Origin: Virgisporangium ochraceum
GTDB taxonomy: Bacteria > Actinomycetota > Actinomycetes > Mycobacteriales > Micromonosporaceae
Reading direction: 5' to 3'
Length of the DNA: 64,000 nucleotides
Assembly: GCF_016863655.1 (NCBI RefSeq)
Contig: NZ_BOPH01000016.1
Location: 1 to 64,000, forward strand
Shown in pieces: positions 25,029-34,246 of the stretch; the first letter of the stretch is position 1, and each line of letters opens with the position of its first letter. The notes below the pieces were generated by a model. It worked only from the letters and a program-made list of their open reading frames with translations, was not told where the DNA came from and made no database searches. The translations under genes and the position numbers were made by a program.

Positions 25029-25793
25029 TTACTGGGTGCGGCGGGCTTCGTCGAAGTCGGCGCGGTCGATGGAGGCCTGGTCGAGCGTCGCCTGGGCGCG
25101 GGCCTGGCGCTTCTTGTTGCGCCGCTCGCGGTACATCTCGATCAGGATCGGGAGGATCGAGATGAAGACGATCAACGCGACGGCCGGCAGGATGTACTTG
25201 TCGATCTGGCCGTCCGGGATCACGTCGCGGATCTGCTTGGCCAGGGCCCAGCCGGCGATGATGATGCCGTCGGTCCACAGAATCGCGCCGATGACGTTCC
25301 AGACGAAGAAGGTCTTTGCCGGCATACCGAGCACCCCGGCGACCGGGTTGAGGAACGTGCGGACGATCGGGATGAAACGCGCCAGGACCACGGCCTTGGC
25401 CGAGCCGAACTTCTGGAAGTAGTACTCGGCCTTGGCGACGTACTCCAGCTTGAAGAACCGGGAGTCGGGACGGGCGAACATCTTCCGCCCGTACTTCGCG
25501 CCGAGCCAGTGACCGAGCTGCGCACCGGCGATGGCGCACACCGGCGCGCCGATCAGCAGACCGGTGAGGGACAGCCGGGTGCCGACAAGCTCGTCGGCGA
25601 CGGGGGAGGCGGCGACGCCGGCGAGGAACAGCAGCGAGTCACCGGGGAGGAAGAAGCCGATCAGCAGACCGGTCTCGGCGAAGAGGATGACCCAGACGCC
25701 GACGAGCCCGAACGTCTTGAGGAGGCCTTTGACGTCGAGGGGGTTGAGGGCAAGGCCGTCGAGGAGGGCGCGGGTCTTCTCGGCGCTATTCAC
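25029..25793 (-). CDS. DedA family membrane protein
   Basis: This is a protein of 254 residues with about five to six hydrophobic segments. The conserved DedA opening VILFAETGLLIGFFLPGDSLLF carries the acidic residues needed by family members, and LARFIPIVRTFLNPVAGVLGM holds the conserved arginines. DedA/DTT proteins are lipid scramblases or flippases, including undecaprenyl-phosphate transporters. The C-terminal tail is charged and cytosolic. The GTG start at 25793 overlaps the stop of the class II aldolase gene (GTGA). The 3' side faces pnkp across a palindromic repeat. Confidence 0.92.
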   Translation of the reverse strand: MNSAEKTRALLDGLALNPLDVKGLLKTFGLVGVWVILFAETGLLIGFFLPGDSLLFLAGVAASPVADELVGTRLSLTGLLIGAPVCAIAGAQLGHWLGAKYGRKMFARPDSRFFKLEYVAKAEYYFQKFGSAKAVVLARFIPIVRTFLNPVAGVLGMPAKTFFVWNVIGAILWTDGIIIAGWALAKQIRDVIPDGQIDKYILPAVALIVFISILPILIEMYRERRNKKRQARAQATLDQASIDRADFDEARRTQ

Positions 25794-26506
25794 GGTTCAA
25801 GACTGTACTTGCCCAGCGCCGGATCGAAATCCGGCGGGCAGGGGCGCAGGTCGGCCACCCGGCCCAGGACGAGCGCCGAGTAGGTGAGCCGGGCCGCCTC
25901 TTCCAGGCAGAAGGCGCGCTTGTGTGCCAGCTCGACGGAGCCGGCCAGGATGCTGACGCCGTGGTTGGCGAGCACCAGACAGTTGGCGCCGCCGCTGACC
26001 GCGGCGGCGGCCAGGGTGCCGACCCGTTCGGTGCCGGGCACAGCGAACGGGGCGCGCACCACTTCACGCACGTATGCGAGATGGTCGGTCGTGATCAACC
26101 GGATCGGCTCGTCGAGCGCGTCGAGCAGCAGCACCGACTGCGGGTGCAGATGCACGACGACGTTGACGTCGGGCCTGGCCCGGTAGGTCGCCAGGTGCAG
26201 ACCGAGTTCTGAGGACGGCGACGGAGCGGCACGATCTGCTCCGTCGCCGGTTTCCGTGCCGTCGACACCGCTGTCGGCTGAACTTTCAGCGGCGTCGAGG
26301 ACGGCCCCGTCTGAGATTCGGACGCGGCGGAAGGCTGAGGGGTGCAACCTGTCCAACCACGTACCCGCACCCGTGACCCAGATGTCGTCGGCGCCGGAGG
26401 CCCGGGCGGACAGGTTGCCGCCCGAACCGACCACCAGACCGGCCGCTACCGCGGACCGACCCAGGTGCGCCACCTGGTCGCGTATGTCACCGACCGGGTA
26501 ACCCAC
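25790..26506 (-). CDS. Class II aldolase/adducin family protein
   Basis: This is a protein of 238 residues. The fold signature is GLVVGSGGNLSARASG at the N-terminus, then VVVHLHPQSVLLLDAL, which carries two of the zinc-ligand histidines, and LVLANHGVSILAGSVELAHKRAFCLEEAA with the third. This matches L-fuculose-phosphate and ribulose-phosphate aldolases. An acidic, Ser-rich insertion at residues about 70-95 is unusual and probably a surface loop. The substrate is not predictable. GTG 26506 lies 3 bp after the ArsR stop. The ArsR-aldolase-DedA order suggests one transcript. Confidence 0.86.
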   Translation of the reverse strand: MGYPVGDIRDQVAHLGRSAVAAGLVVGSGGNLSARASGADDIWVTGAGTWLDRLHPSAFRRVRISDGAVLDAAESSADSGVDGTETGDGADRAAPSPSSELGLHLATYRARPDVNVVVHLHPQSVLLLDALDEPIRLITTDHLAYVREVVRAPFAVPGTERVGTLAAAAVSGGANCLVLANHGVSILAGSVELAHKRAFCLEEAARLTYSALVLGRVADLRPCPPDFDPALGKYSLEP

Positions 26507-26509
26507 GCG

Positions 26510-26881
26510 TCAGCGCGGCGCCTTGCGGGTGGCGCGCTTCCGCGGCGGGGTCAGCAGATCGGCGATGGTGCCGATCGCGGTGGGCACCAGGCGGTAGAAC
26601 GCCCAGACCCCCCTCTTCTCCCGCTCGAGCAGCCCGGCCTCCGTCAGGATGCGGAGGTGGTGACTCACAGTGGGCTGAGAGAGCCCCAGCGGCGCGGTGA
26701 GGTCACACACGCACGCCTCGCCGTCAGGCGAGGACTGGATGAGGCTCAACAGCCGAAGGCGCGCCGGGTCGGCGAGAGCCTTCAGGACGCCGGCGAGACG
26801 CTCGGCATCGGCACGGTCGATCGGTTCGCCGGCAAGCGGCGAAATTTGCGGCATGGTCATTTCGGCCAACGCAGTTCCCAC
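26510..26881 (-). CDS. ArsR family transcriptional regulator
   Basis: This is a winged-helix repressor of about 123 residues. The recognition helix region reads LGLSQPTVSHHLRILTEAGLLERE, and the CVCDL box at the end of helix 3 is the metal-binding motif of ArsR/SmtB sensors of arsenic or thiophilic metals. The start is uncertain. GTG 26881 is preferred because AAGGA lies eight bases before it; ATG 26860 and ATG 26908 are alternatives. A short inverted repeat at 26917-26930 lies just upstream, as expected for autoregulation. No arsenic-resistance genes are nearby; its co-transcribed neighbours are an aldolase and a DedA protein. Confidence 0.87.
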   Translation of the reverse strand: MGTALAEMTMPQISPLAGEPIDRADAERLAGVLKALADPARLRLLSLIQSSPDGEACVCDLTAPLGLSQPTVSHHLRILTEAGLLEREKRGVWAFYRLVPTAIGTIADLLTPPRKRATRKAPR

Positions 26882-26916
26882 AACCCCTATCCTTCCACCA
26901 ACCAGCATCGACTCGT

Positions 26917-26930
26917 CTGCATATCTGCAG
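26917..26930. promoter_or_regulatory. Possible ArsR operator
   Basis: The sequence CTGCATATCTGCAG holds perfect five-base arms (CTGCA/TGCAG) around a four-base centre. It lies between pyrE's stop and the ArsR start, where an autoregulatory operator is expected. The arms resemble short ArsR sites but this is position-based inference. Confidence 0.4.
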
Positions 26931-26948
26931 GTCCGAATCGACATTTCT

Positions 26949-27488
26949 TCAAGACTTTAGGCCGAGGTCGGCCAACGAGAACGCGGAGCGGTAGATCATC
27001 CCCGCGGCGCGAACGGCATGTTCCGCACCGCGATCGACGATAACCGCTACCCCGGTCACTTCGGCGCTATTCCGTCGTAATGCCTCCACAGCGGTGAGAA
27101 CACTCCCTCCTGTGGTCGACGTGTCCTCGACTGCCAGGACCCGGCGCCCCGTTACGTCCGGCCCTTCGATCTGGCGCTGCAAACCATGCGCCTTCTCACT
27201 TTTTCGAACCACGAACGCGTCGAGCTTGCGCCCCTGCGCGGCGGCGGCGTGCATCATCGCGGTCGCGACCGGGTCGGCACCGAGGGTGAGGCCGCCCACG
27301 GCGTCGTACCCGAGGTCCTCGGTGAGCGAGAGCATCACCCGCCCCACGAGGGGCGCTCCCGCGTGATGGAGAGTCACCCGGCGTAGGTCGATGTACCAAT
27401 CGGCTTCTCGGCCCGAAGACAGGGTGACCCGGCCATGCACAACTGCGAGTTCCTGGATCAGCCCGCGCAGTTCATCGAGGTCGGACAT
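26949..27488 (-). CDS. pyrE: Orotate phosphoribosyltransferase
   Basis: PyrE joins orotate to PRPP, giving orotidine 5'-phosphate in pyrimidine synthesis. The 179-residue protein has the PRPP-binding loop VLAVEDTSTTGGS and the N-terminal SSGREADWYIDLRR, with a catalytic-loop-like VVRKSEKAHGLQRQIEG. Length is that of the short bacterial type. No ribosome site precedes ATG 27488, but TACTCT lies seven bases upstream, a possible leaderless -10. The 226 bp upstream to 27714 hold no visible gene. Confidence 0.95.
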   Translation of the reverse strand: MSDLDELRGLIQELAVVHGRVTLSSGREADWYIDLRRVTLHHAGAPLVGRVMLSLTEDLGYDAVGGLTLGADPVATAMMHAAAAQGRKLDAFVVRKSEKAHGLQRQIEGPDVTGRRVLAVEDTSTTGGSVLTAVEALRRNSAEVTGVAVIVDRGAEHAVRAAGMIYRSAFSLADLGLKS

Positions 27489-27714
27489 GTTTCGAAGAGT
27501 ATCTTGATCACCTGGGTATTAGCTGGCAGAACCCCGTCACCTAACCTGTTCGCGCACCCGGTCAGCCGCTTCGGGCACCCCTGTCGACCGTTCGTGCGCC
27601 CCCTACAGGGCTTGCGTGGGCCCTTGCCCTGCCGGCCCCGCCGTGTCACTGCTGTCGTGCGTCTCTGCCGAACGGTCGCGCCGTGCCGTCATGCGCCCGG
27701 ACGCCACGCTCGCG
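27489..27714. other. Intergenic region upstream of pyrE
   Basis: Between the SDR stop and the pyrE start I see no tRNA fold, protein-like frame or strong terminator. It probably holds the pyrE promoter. A TACTCT -10-like box is at 27496-27501 on the minus strand. Confidence 0.5.
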
Positions 27715-28533
27715 TCAGCTCTTACCCTCTCGCCGCTGGGCCTCATCGCGGTCGAACTCGTCGCGGCCGATGCGCCCCCGGACGTCTCGGGTGGCCCGAC
27801 GGATCAGCCCGCGCGGCAGGTGTCGCATACCGAACACCGCCACCTTGTACTTCCAGTCGGGAACGCTCACCCGCTTGCCACGCCTCAGATCGCGCAGCCC
27901 ATCGGCGACCACCGCATCGGCGGCCAGCCACATCCACTCGGGCGTGCGGGACATGTTGATGCCCGCCCGCTGATGGAACTCCGTCTTCGTGTAGCCGGGG
28001 CACAGAGCCATTACCCGTACCCCACGGGAGCGCACCGACTCCCCGACCGACTCGCTGAAGTTCGTCACCCACGCCTTGGACGCCGAATATGTCGACCCCG
28101 GCATCGGCACCCCGAACCCCGCCACCGACGACACATTGACGACACCACCCCGGCCGCGCTCCACCATCCCGGGCAGCACCGCGAGAGTGAGGCGCATCAC
28201 TGCTGTGACGTTCAACGCCAGCAGCCGCTCCTCGTCCTCCGCCGTCGACTCGACGAACGACCGGTTCAAGCTGATGCCCGCATTGTTGACGAGCATCTCG
28301 ACCGGCCGTTCCCGCAACTGCTTCTCGACCGCGGCAAGCCCTTCGCCCGTCGTCAGGTCGGCCGGCACCGTCTCGACCGAGCCGCCCGCACCGCCGAGTT
28401 CGGTGGCCATCGCCGCGAGCCGCTCCGCGTCGCGGGCGACGAGCAGCAGTGCGTACCCGTCGGCATGCAGCCGCCGCGCAAACGCGGCCCCGATGCCGGC
28501 CGTAGCACCGGTGACGACGGCAAGCCCGCTCAT
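27715..28533 (-). CDS. Short-chain dehydrogenase/reductase
   Basis: This is a protein of 272 residues with the classical SDR signatures: nucleotide-binding TGATAGIGAAFA at the N-terminus, NNAG, and the catalytic Ser with YSASK (Tyr and Lys). The ending VMALCPGYTKTEF is typical. The substrate is unknown. A basic/charged tail extends past the fold. The start overlaps the stop of the preceding membrane protein gene (ATGA, 28530-28533), so they are coupled. No other pathway genes are near to give a hint. Confidence 0.9.
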   Translation of the reverse strand: MSGLAVVTGATAGIGAAFARRLHADGYALLLVARDAERLAAMATELGGAGGSVETVPADLTTGEGLAAVEKQLRERPVEMLVNNAGISLNRSFVESTAEDEERLLALNVTAVMRLTLAVLPGMVERGRGGVVNVSSVAGFGVPMPGSTYSASKAWVTNFSESVGESVRSRGVRVMALCPGYTKTEFHQRAGINMSRTPEWMWLAADAVVADGLRDLRRGKRVSVPDWKYKVAVFGMRHLPRGLIRRATRDVRGRIGRDEFDRDEAQRREGKS

Positions 28534-29699
28534 GACGACGGTGGCGGGTTGGCGGTACCGGACGGACCCGCGGAGCCGGGCCGGTCGTCACGCTCGCCGT
28601 CGCGCTCCTCGGCCCGCTCGTCGGTGGGTGCGTCGGAGGACGCGCTTGCCTCGGCGGCGGGTTCGTCGGCAGACGCGGGTGCGTCGGCGGCGCCGGGGGC
28701 GATGCCCGATGGGGCGGCTTCGTCGGTGGCAGCGCCTGGCCGGACGGACTCCCGGTCCGACGGCGCGGCATCGGCAGACGGCGCGGCATCGGCAGACGGC
28801 GCGGCGGCGGCCGACGGAGTGGGTGCGGCGGCGGCCGTGGGAACCGTTGGAGAGTCGGCGGTGGGCGCCGGTTCGGCGGCGGGGGATGGCTCGCCGGGCG
28901 TGGAGGCTTCGGCGATCGAGGGTTCGGCGTCTGTGGCTTCGCCGGGGGACGGCTTGGTCACGTCGACAGCAGGAGCGGCCGGAGAATCACCGGATGCGCC
29001 GGGGGTAACAGGAGCGCCCGCAGTGACAGGAGCGCCCGCAGTGGTTGGCGCGCCTGGGTGGCCCGGAGTACCCGGGGCGGTGGGGGACGGGTAGTAGGCG
29101 CCGGGGACGGGCGGTTCCCAGAGGGGTTCGCGCTTGCGGAAGTACTCGTTGGCCGCGGGAAGGGCCAGCAGGATGATGCCGGCCGCGGAGGCCAGGAGGC
29201 CCAGGAAGAGGAGGAGGTAGTTGACGGGCGTGACCCAGCCGGGGATGGCGTTCTCGATGGCGCGGGCCAGCTCCTCCTGGTCTACGTCGCCGGTGCTGCC
29301 GCCGCCGGCACCGCTGAGGACGCCACCGGCGGCGGCGCCCAGCAGGCCGAAACCGTTGCAGCACAACATGAGACCGAGTACGACCCAGGAGATGATGCGG
29401 GCCGGCTGGTTGCCGCGGCCGACGAACAGGCCCAGCACGCCGAAACCGATGGCGAACGCCAGCGCGAAGGCCAGACCGATGAAGCCGCCGATGCGGACGC
29501 TCGCGATGATCGTGTCGCCCTCGCGGGTGCCCTCGACCACGTCGCGGGCGGCGTCGATGGTGGCGCCCAGCGTGGTGAGCGAGAGGATCGCGCTGATGAT
29601 CTGGAGCGCTGCCAGAAGGTACAGCGCCCAGACCGCGATGCTCACCTGAACCGGACGCGGCATGCGGGATGGGGCGGGCGGCTCAGCCGGGAAGGCCAT
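28530..29699 (-). CDS. Membrane protein with long disordered Pro/Ala-rich tail
   Basis: This is a protein of 389 residues. The N-terminal 200 residues hold four to five hydrophobic segments: a helix at about 18-40, a pair around 75-125 and another near 160-185. The hydrophobic core is followed by about 190 residues of Ala/Pro/Glu/Ser-rich disordered tail. I do not recognise a catalytic motif. The core looks like the DUF4064-type or tetraspan membrane proteins of Actinobacteria. ATG 29699 is well set, with AGGAGGAG about eight bases before. It is the first gene of a two-gene unit with the SDR. Function unknown. Confidence 0.75.
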   Translation of the reverse strand: MAFPAEPPAPSRMPRPVQVSIAVWALYLLAALQIISAILSLTTLGATIDAARDVVEGTREGDTIIASVRIGGFIGLAFALAFAIGFGVLGLFVGRGNQPARIISWVVLGLMLCCNGFGLLGAAAGGVLSGAGGGSTGDVDQEELARAIENAIPGWVTPVNYLLLFLGLLASAAGIILLALPAANEYFRKREPLWEPPVPGAYYPSPTAPGTPGHPGAPTTAGAPVTAGAPVTPGASGDSPAAPAVDVTKPSPGEATDAEPSIAEASTPGEPSPAAEPAPTADSPTVPTAAAAPTPSAAAAPSADAAPSADAAPSDRESVRPGAATDEAAPSGIAPGAADAPASADEPAAEASASSDAPTDERAEERDGERDDRPGSAGPSGTANPPPSS

Positions 29700-29778
29700 T
29701 CGGGATCTCCTCCTCGTAAATGCGCCAGCACAAACTATCGGCACCGGGCCGAACGCGCGACCGCCCCGAGAAGGAGGA

Positions 29779-29813
29779 CCGCCGGTCCCGGAGAAGGACA
29801 CCGGGACCGGCGG
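29779..29813 (-). terminator. clpB terminator
   Basis: A perfect 13-bp stem (CCGCCGGTCCCGG at 29779-29791, its complement at 29801-29813) encloses a nine-base loop. It lies 13 bp after the clpB stop and upstream of the next gene's ribosome site. The strong GC stem without a T-tract is typical of high-GC bacteria. Confidence 0.85.
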
Positions 29814-29826
29814 AAAGCGGAGGTAA

Positions 29827-32424
29827 CTACCGGGGGTGGGTGACCAGACCCTTCTTGTCGTCGGCCAGGTCGACCACCACGGTGTCGCCGTCGCGGACGT
29901 CGCCGGCCAGCAGCGCCTTCGCGAGCTGGTCGCCGATCGCGGTCTGCACCAGGCGCCGCAACGGCCGCGCCCCGTACACGGGGTCGTATCCGTGGCTCGC
30001 CAGCCAGTCGCGGGCCGCGTCACCGACGTCGAGCGCCAGCCGCCGCTCGGCCAACCGCTTGCTGAGGCGCGCCAACTGGATGTCGACGATCGCGCGGAGG
30101 TCGTCGGAGGTGAGGCCCGCGAACACCACGATGTCGTCGAGACGGTTCAGGAACTCGGGCTTGAAATGCGAGCGGACCGTCGACAGCACGGCGTCGCGGA
30201 TCTGCTCACCGGTGAGCGTGGGATCGGCGATGACCGACGAACCCAGGTTCGACGTGAGAATCAGGATCGCGTTGCGGAAGTCGACCGTGCGGCCCTGCCC
30301 GTCGGTGAGCCGACCGTCGTCGAGCACCTGCAGCAGAACGTCGAACACGTCGGGATGCGCCTTCTCGACCTCGTCGAGAAGCACCACCGAGTAGGGACGC
30401 CGGCGCACCGCCTCGGTGAGCTGGCCGCCCTCCTCGTACCCGATGTACCCGGGCGGCGCACCCAGCAGCCGGGCCACCGAGTGCTTCTCGCCGTACTCGC
30501 TCATGTCGATGCGCACCATCGCGCGCTCGTCATCGAAGAGGAACTCGGCGAGCGCCTTCGCGAGCTCGGTCTTGCCGACACCGGTCGGGCCGAGGAACAG
30601 GAAGCTGCCCGTCGGCCGGTCGGGGTCGGCGATGCCCGCACGGGCCCGGCGCACCGCGTCGGACACCGCGGAGACCGCCTCGGCCTGACCGATGACGCGC
30701 GCCCGCAGCGACGACTCCATCCGCAGCAGCTTCGCCGTCTCGCCCTCGAGCAGCCGGCCGGCCGGGATGCCCGTCCACGCCGCCACGACCGCGGCGACGT
30801 CGTCGGCGCTGACCTCCTCCTTCAGCATCGCGCCGGCCGCCTGCAGCGCGGCCAGCTCCCGCTCCGCCTGCTCCAGCTGCTGCTGACGCTCGGGGATCAG
30901 CCCGTGCTCCAGCTCCGACGCCCGCGTGGCGTCGTAGGTCGTCTCCCGGGTGACGAGCTTGTACTCGTCCTTGAGCGCCTCGAGCTGCTCCTTGGTGCTG
31001 GCGATCGCCGCGATGTGCTCCTTCTCGGTGCGCCACCGCTCGTTCAGCGCGGCCAGCTGCTCCTTGCGCTCGGCCAGCTCGCCGCGCAGGCGGTCGAGCC
31101 GGTGCGCGCTCGCCTCGTCGGGCTCCTTCTTGAGCGCCATCTCCTCGAGTTCGAGGCGCCGCACGATGCGCTCGATCTCGTCGACCTCGGTGGGACGCGA
31201 GTCGATCTCCATCCGCAGCCGCGACGCCGCCTCGTCGACGAGGTCGATGGCCTTGTCGGGCAGGAAACGGTCGGCGATGTAGCGGTCGGAGAGCGCGGCC
31301 GCCGCCACGATCGCCGCGTCGGTGATGCGGACACCGTGGTGCACCTCGTAGCGCTCCTTGAGCCCACGCAGGATGCCGATGGTGTCCTCGACGCTCGGCT
31401 CACCGACGAAGACCGGCTGGAACCGGCGCTCCAACGCCGGGTCCTTCTCGATGTGCTCGCGGTACTCGTCGAGCGTGGTGGCACCCACCATGCGCAGCTC
31501 GCCCCGCGCCAGCATCGGCTTCAGCATGTTGCCGGCGTCCATCGAGCCTTCGCCCTTGCCGGCCCCCACGACGGTGTGCAACTCGTCGATGAACGTGATG
31601 ACCTGGCCGTCGGAGTTCTTGATCTCCTCCAGGACGGACTTGAGGCGCTCCTCGAACTGCCCGCGGTACTGGGCACCGGCGACCATCGCGCCGAGGTCGA
31701 GGCTCACCAGACGCTTGTCGCGCAACGACTCCGGCACGTCGCCGGCCACGATGCGCTGCGCCAGCCCTTCGACGATGGCGGTCTTGCCGACGCCGGGCTC
31801 ACCGATGAGGACGGGGTTGTTCTTGGTACGGCGGCTCAGCACCTGGATGACGCGCCGGATCTCGGAGTCGCGCCCGATGACCGGGTCGACCTTGCCGTCG
31901 CGGGCCCGCGCGGTGAGGTCGAGGCCGTACTTCTCCAGCGCCTGGTAGGTGGCTTCCGGGTCGGGGTTGGTGACCCGGCGCTCGCCGCCGCGCACCTGGG
32001 GGAACGCGGCCACGAGGGTGTCTTCGGTGGCGCCGGCCTGCCGTAGCGTGTCGGCCACCGGGCCGCCGACGCGGGCGAGACCGGCGAGCAGGTGCTCGGT
32101 GGACGTGTACTCGTCGCCCAACGGGCGGGCGATCTGCTCGGCGGCACCGATCGCGTTGGCGAACTCGCGGGCGAGCGTGGGCTCGGTGATGCTCGACCCC
32201 TTGACGGTCGGCAGCTTGTCGAGGGCCTTCGTGGCGGCCCGGCGCACGTCGGCGGCGTTGGCACCGGCCGCGCGCAGCAGGGCCGGCGCGTACGTGCCGC
32301 CGGTGTCGAGCAACGACAGCAGCAGGTGCCAGGCCTCGACGGTCGCGTGGCCACGCTGCGTTGCCGTGGCGACAGCCGCGGAGATCACCTCGCGGCTCTT
32401 GTTGGTGAGGCGTTCGGCGTTCAT
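29827..32424 (-). CDS. clpB: ATP-dependent chaperone ClpB
   Basis: ClpB is a hexameric disaggregase that pulls proteins out of aggregates with DnaK. The 865-residue protein has an N-terminal Clp domain (about 1-145), a first AAA module with GEPGVGKT, a coiled-coil middle domain (about 400-520) and a second AAA module with GPTGVGKT and [13 protein letters not shown]. All Walker residues look intact. ATG 32424 has GGGGAG just upstream. The promoter carries a HAIR operator (32458-32478), so HspR is predicted to repress it. A strong terminator follows at 29779. Confidence 0.97.
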   Translation of the reverse strand: MNAERLTNKSREVISAAVATATQRGHATVEAWHLLLSLLDTGGTYAPALLRAAGANAADVRRAATKALDKLPTVKGSSITEPTLAREFANAIGAAEQIARPLGDEYTSTEHLLAGLARVGGPVADTLRQAGATEDTLVAAFPQVRGGERRVTNPDPEATYQALEKYGLDLTARARDGKVDPVIGRDSEIRRVIQVLSRRTKNNPVLIGEPGVGKTAIVEGLAQRIVAGDVPESLRDKRLVSLDLGAMVAGAQYRGQFEERLKSVLEEIKNSDGQVITFIDELHTVVGAGKGEGSMDAGNMLKPMLARGELRMVGATTLDEYREHIEKDPALERRFQPVFVGEPSVEDTIGILRGLKERYEVHHGVRITDAAIVAAAALSDRYIADRFLPDKAIDLVDEAASRLRMEIDSRPTEVDEIERIVRRLELEEMALKKEPDEASAHRLDRLRGELAERKEQLAALNERWRTEKEHIAAIASTKEQLEALKDEYKLVTRETTYDATRASELEHGLIPERQQQLEQAERELAALQAAGAMLKEEVSADDVAAVVAAWTGIPAGRLLEGETAKLLRMESSLRARVIGQAEAVSAVSDAVRRARAGIADPDRPTGSFLFLGPTGVGKTELAKALAEFLFDDERAMVRIDMSEYGEKHSVARLLGAPPGYIGYEEGGQLTEAVRRRPYSVVLLDEVEKAHPDVFDVLLQVLDDGRLTDGQGRTVDFRNAILILTSNLGSSVIADPTLTGEQIRDAVLSTVRSHFKPEFLNRLDDIVVFAGLTSDDLRAIVDIQLARLSKRLAERRLALDVGDAARDWLASHGYDPVYGARPLRRLVQTAIGDQLAKALLAGDVRDGDTVVVDLADDKKGLVTHPR

Positions 32425-32457
32425 GGGCTCCCCGGTCGGTGTTCACAAAGTCGGTGA

Positions 32458-32478
32458 GTTGAGCCTACCTCGCTCAAC
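32458..32478. promoter_or_regulatory. HspR operator (HAIR) of clpB
   Basis: GTTGAGC (32458-32464), seven bases, then GCTCAAC (32472-32478) match the HAIR consensus CTTGAGT-N7-ACTCAAG with the right spacing. It lies 34 bp upstream of clpB and overlaps the predicted -10 box. HspR bound here would block polymerase. Confidence 0.88.
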
Positions 32479-32491
32479 TTTAGAGCGGCAA
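32462..32491 (-). promoter_or_regulatory. Predicted clpB promoter
   Basis: On the minus strand TTGCCG (complement of 32486-32491) and TAGGCT (complement of 32462-32467) are 18 bases apart. They fit a housekeeping -35/-10 pair overlapping the HAIR element. Read by eye only. Confidence 0.45.
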
Positions 32492-32523
32492 CGCAATGCG
32501 GGAACAACCCGATGGGACCGGGG

Positions 32524-33612
32524 TCAGCGCCACCTGGCGTCGACGGTCACCCGGTTCCACACGCGGATGCCGCCACTGCCGCTACCCAGCCAGACGTCCC
32601 ACGGCGCTACCGACGTCAGCACGGTGCCGTCGCCCAGCCGGCGCACCGAGACCGCGTTCATCGGCCGGTCGGAGTGGTGGAAATGGCCGTCGAAGTGCAG
32701 GTAGCTGAACCGGCTGCACGCCACCGCCAGCACCCCGCCGCCCAGCGCGACCGCGCCGCCCAGCCGGGTCGGCAGGGCGATGCCGCGCTTCACCTCACGC
32801 CATTCACCCTCGTCCCACCGGTAGGCGGAAAGTGTGTCGGTGCCGTTCGCGACCAGCCACACGTCCCTGCCGTCGGGTGACACCGACAGCCGCACCGAGT
32901 CGGCCGCCGGCACGGTCACCGGCTCGCCGAGCGGCGCCCAGCTACGACCGTCGTCGCGGCTCGCCGCGGCGGCCACCGACGTTCCGGATGCCGCGACCGC
33001 GAGGAGCGTGCCGTCGGGTGCCCGGTCGACGCCACGCAGACCGCCGTCCAGCGGAGGCTGCGTCGGCGCCGGACGGCCGTCCATCAGGAGGACGGGCGTG
33101 CACTCCTGCTGCTGGTCGACGCAGCCGACGCCCGGACCGCGGAGGTACTCCGCCGGTGCCGGCTCGCCGTCGCCGCCCCGCACGAAGGTGCGCCCGGCGT
33201 CGGAGGACCGGAACCACCCCAGCGGCTGGCTCGCCACGATGATCGTGTCGGCGTCGACCAGCCAGAGCCGCGCCGCCTCCGCCCGCTCGAAGGGCAGGGT
33301 CCGCTCGACCCAGCTCTGGCCGCCGTCGAACGTGACGAACAGCGCTCCGCGACACTCCTGCGAGCAGCCCGAGAACAGCACGTACCCGGTGTAGGCGTTG
33401 GCGAACTCCAGCACCTGCGGGCGGAGCCCCTCGCGGACGGTCAGCTCGCTGTGCCGCTCGACCGGCCCGGCGGACGCAGCCGACCCGCGCTCACGTGCGT
33501 CATCTATGGGTTTCTTCTTCGGACCGCACGCGCCCGATGCGAGCACCACGACGGCGGCCGCGACCACGGCGACCGTTCGGCGCAGCGGGAGGCGGTCCGA
33601 CACGGCTCCCAT
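32524..33612 (-). CDS. Lipoprotein with BNR-like beta-propeller
   Basis: This is a protein of about 362 residues. A signal region (RRTVAVVAAAVVVLASGAC) ends in a lipobox with lipidation Cys near residue 28, and the mature part is a repetitive beta structure. Repeats contain short DGG(Q)SW- and DAGRTF-like turns (VTFDGGQSW, RSSDAGRTF, SRDDGRSW) typical of BNR/Asp-box blades, as in sialidase-fold and photosystem-assembly propellers. It is probably exposed on the outer face of the membrane. No catalytic residues of a sialidase are recognised. ATG 33612 is the first start; GTG 33603 is an alternative. It lies upstream of clpB but is separated from it by the HAIR promoter, so it is not part of that unit. 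Confidence 0.72.
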   Translation of the reverse strand: MGAVSDRLPLRRTVAVVAAAVVVLASGACGPKKKPIDDARERGSAASAGPVERHSELTVREGLRPQVLEFANAYTGYVLFSGCSQECRGALFVTFDGGQSWVERTLPFERAEAARLWLVDADTIIVASQPLGWFRSSDAGRTFVRGGDGEPAPAEYLRGPGVGCVDQQQECTPVLLMDGRPAPTQPPLDGGLRGVDRAPDGTLLAVAASGTSVAAAASRDDGRSWAPLGEPVTVPAADSVRLSVSPDGRDVWLVANGTDTLSAYRWDEGEWREVKRGIALPTRLGGAVALGGGVLAVACSRFSYLHFDGHFHHSDRPMNAVSVRRLGDGTVLTSVAPWDVWLGSGSGGIRVWNRVTVDARWR

Positions 33613-33808
33613 TGTGGGACGAAGCGCCGGCGGCGATGGGGAGGGTCGTCGATCGCTTTGGTAACGGTCGGCGCATCGGGCCTGCCCAGGCGGTTCCCCC
33701 TCTTCCGCCCAGCGTGCTGTTCGGGCTACCGTGAGCCCAGCCCAGATCCCCGTGAACAAGGCGGATTCCGGGCAAAGTGGGCACCGGATGGAACACCGGG
33801 GAGTATCG

Positions 33809-34240
33809 GTGAGCGTGCAGCAGGAATCGTTCCGGGGCTTCGGAAATCCCGTCGACCCGCAACCGGCCGAGCTGAAGGCCTGGGCGTACCACCCCGACTC
33901 GGTGCCGCTGGAGACCATGCCGGCCGACTGGGACCTGCTCGTCGCCTCGAACGACCGGCTCGTCGGCACCACGTTCGAGCTCGCGTTCGACGCCGGCTGC
34001 CCGGCCCGGCGGTTCGCCCTGCACTGCATGTACATCTACGCCGCCGACTCGATCCGCACCGGCTTCCGGGCCCACCCGAAGCGGCGGCTCCGCAAGTTCG
34101 TCGAACAGGCCGAGGAGCAGGGCGACGCGCTGCTGACCGGCTGGGCCCACAACGTGCGGGCCCTCCAGAACCGGCCCGACCTGTTCGACTACTACGACTG
34201 GTGCGAGGGCGGGCTGGTCCGCAGCCCCCGCCGCATCTAG
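33809..34240 (+). CDS. Conserved hypothetical protein
   Basis: This is a protein of about 143 residues with no recognisable domain. It is soluble and mixed in composition, with Trp/Tyr-rich ends (DYYDWCEGG) and two Cys. A helical stretch RRLRKFVEQAEEQGDALL is amphipathic. The GTG at 33809 is chosen because GGGGAG lies five bases before it; the ATG at 33788 lacks a site. It is divergent from the lipoprotein gene, and its 3' end faces hspR across a palindrome. I cannot assign a function. Confidence 0.55.
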   Translation: MSVQQESFRGFGNPVDPQPAELKAWAYHPDSVPLETMPADWDLLVASNDRLVGTTFELAFDAGCPARRFALHCMYIYAADSIRTGFRAHPKRRLRKFVEQAEEQGDALLTGWAHNVRALQNRPDLFDYYDWCEGGLVRSPRRI

Positions 34241-34246
34241 ACAGTA

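Noticed and set aside
24004-25422. 472-codon plus-strand frame across the pnkp tail and DedA
   Set aside because: It runs through the palindrome and tandem repeats and is Arg/Gly-rich; pnkp and DedA explain the DNA.
27489-27714. tRNA or small RNA in the pyrE upstream gap
   Set aside because: No cloverleaf or strong terminator was seen by eye; a covariance-model search would be decisive.
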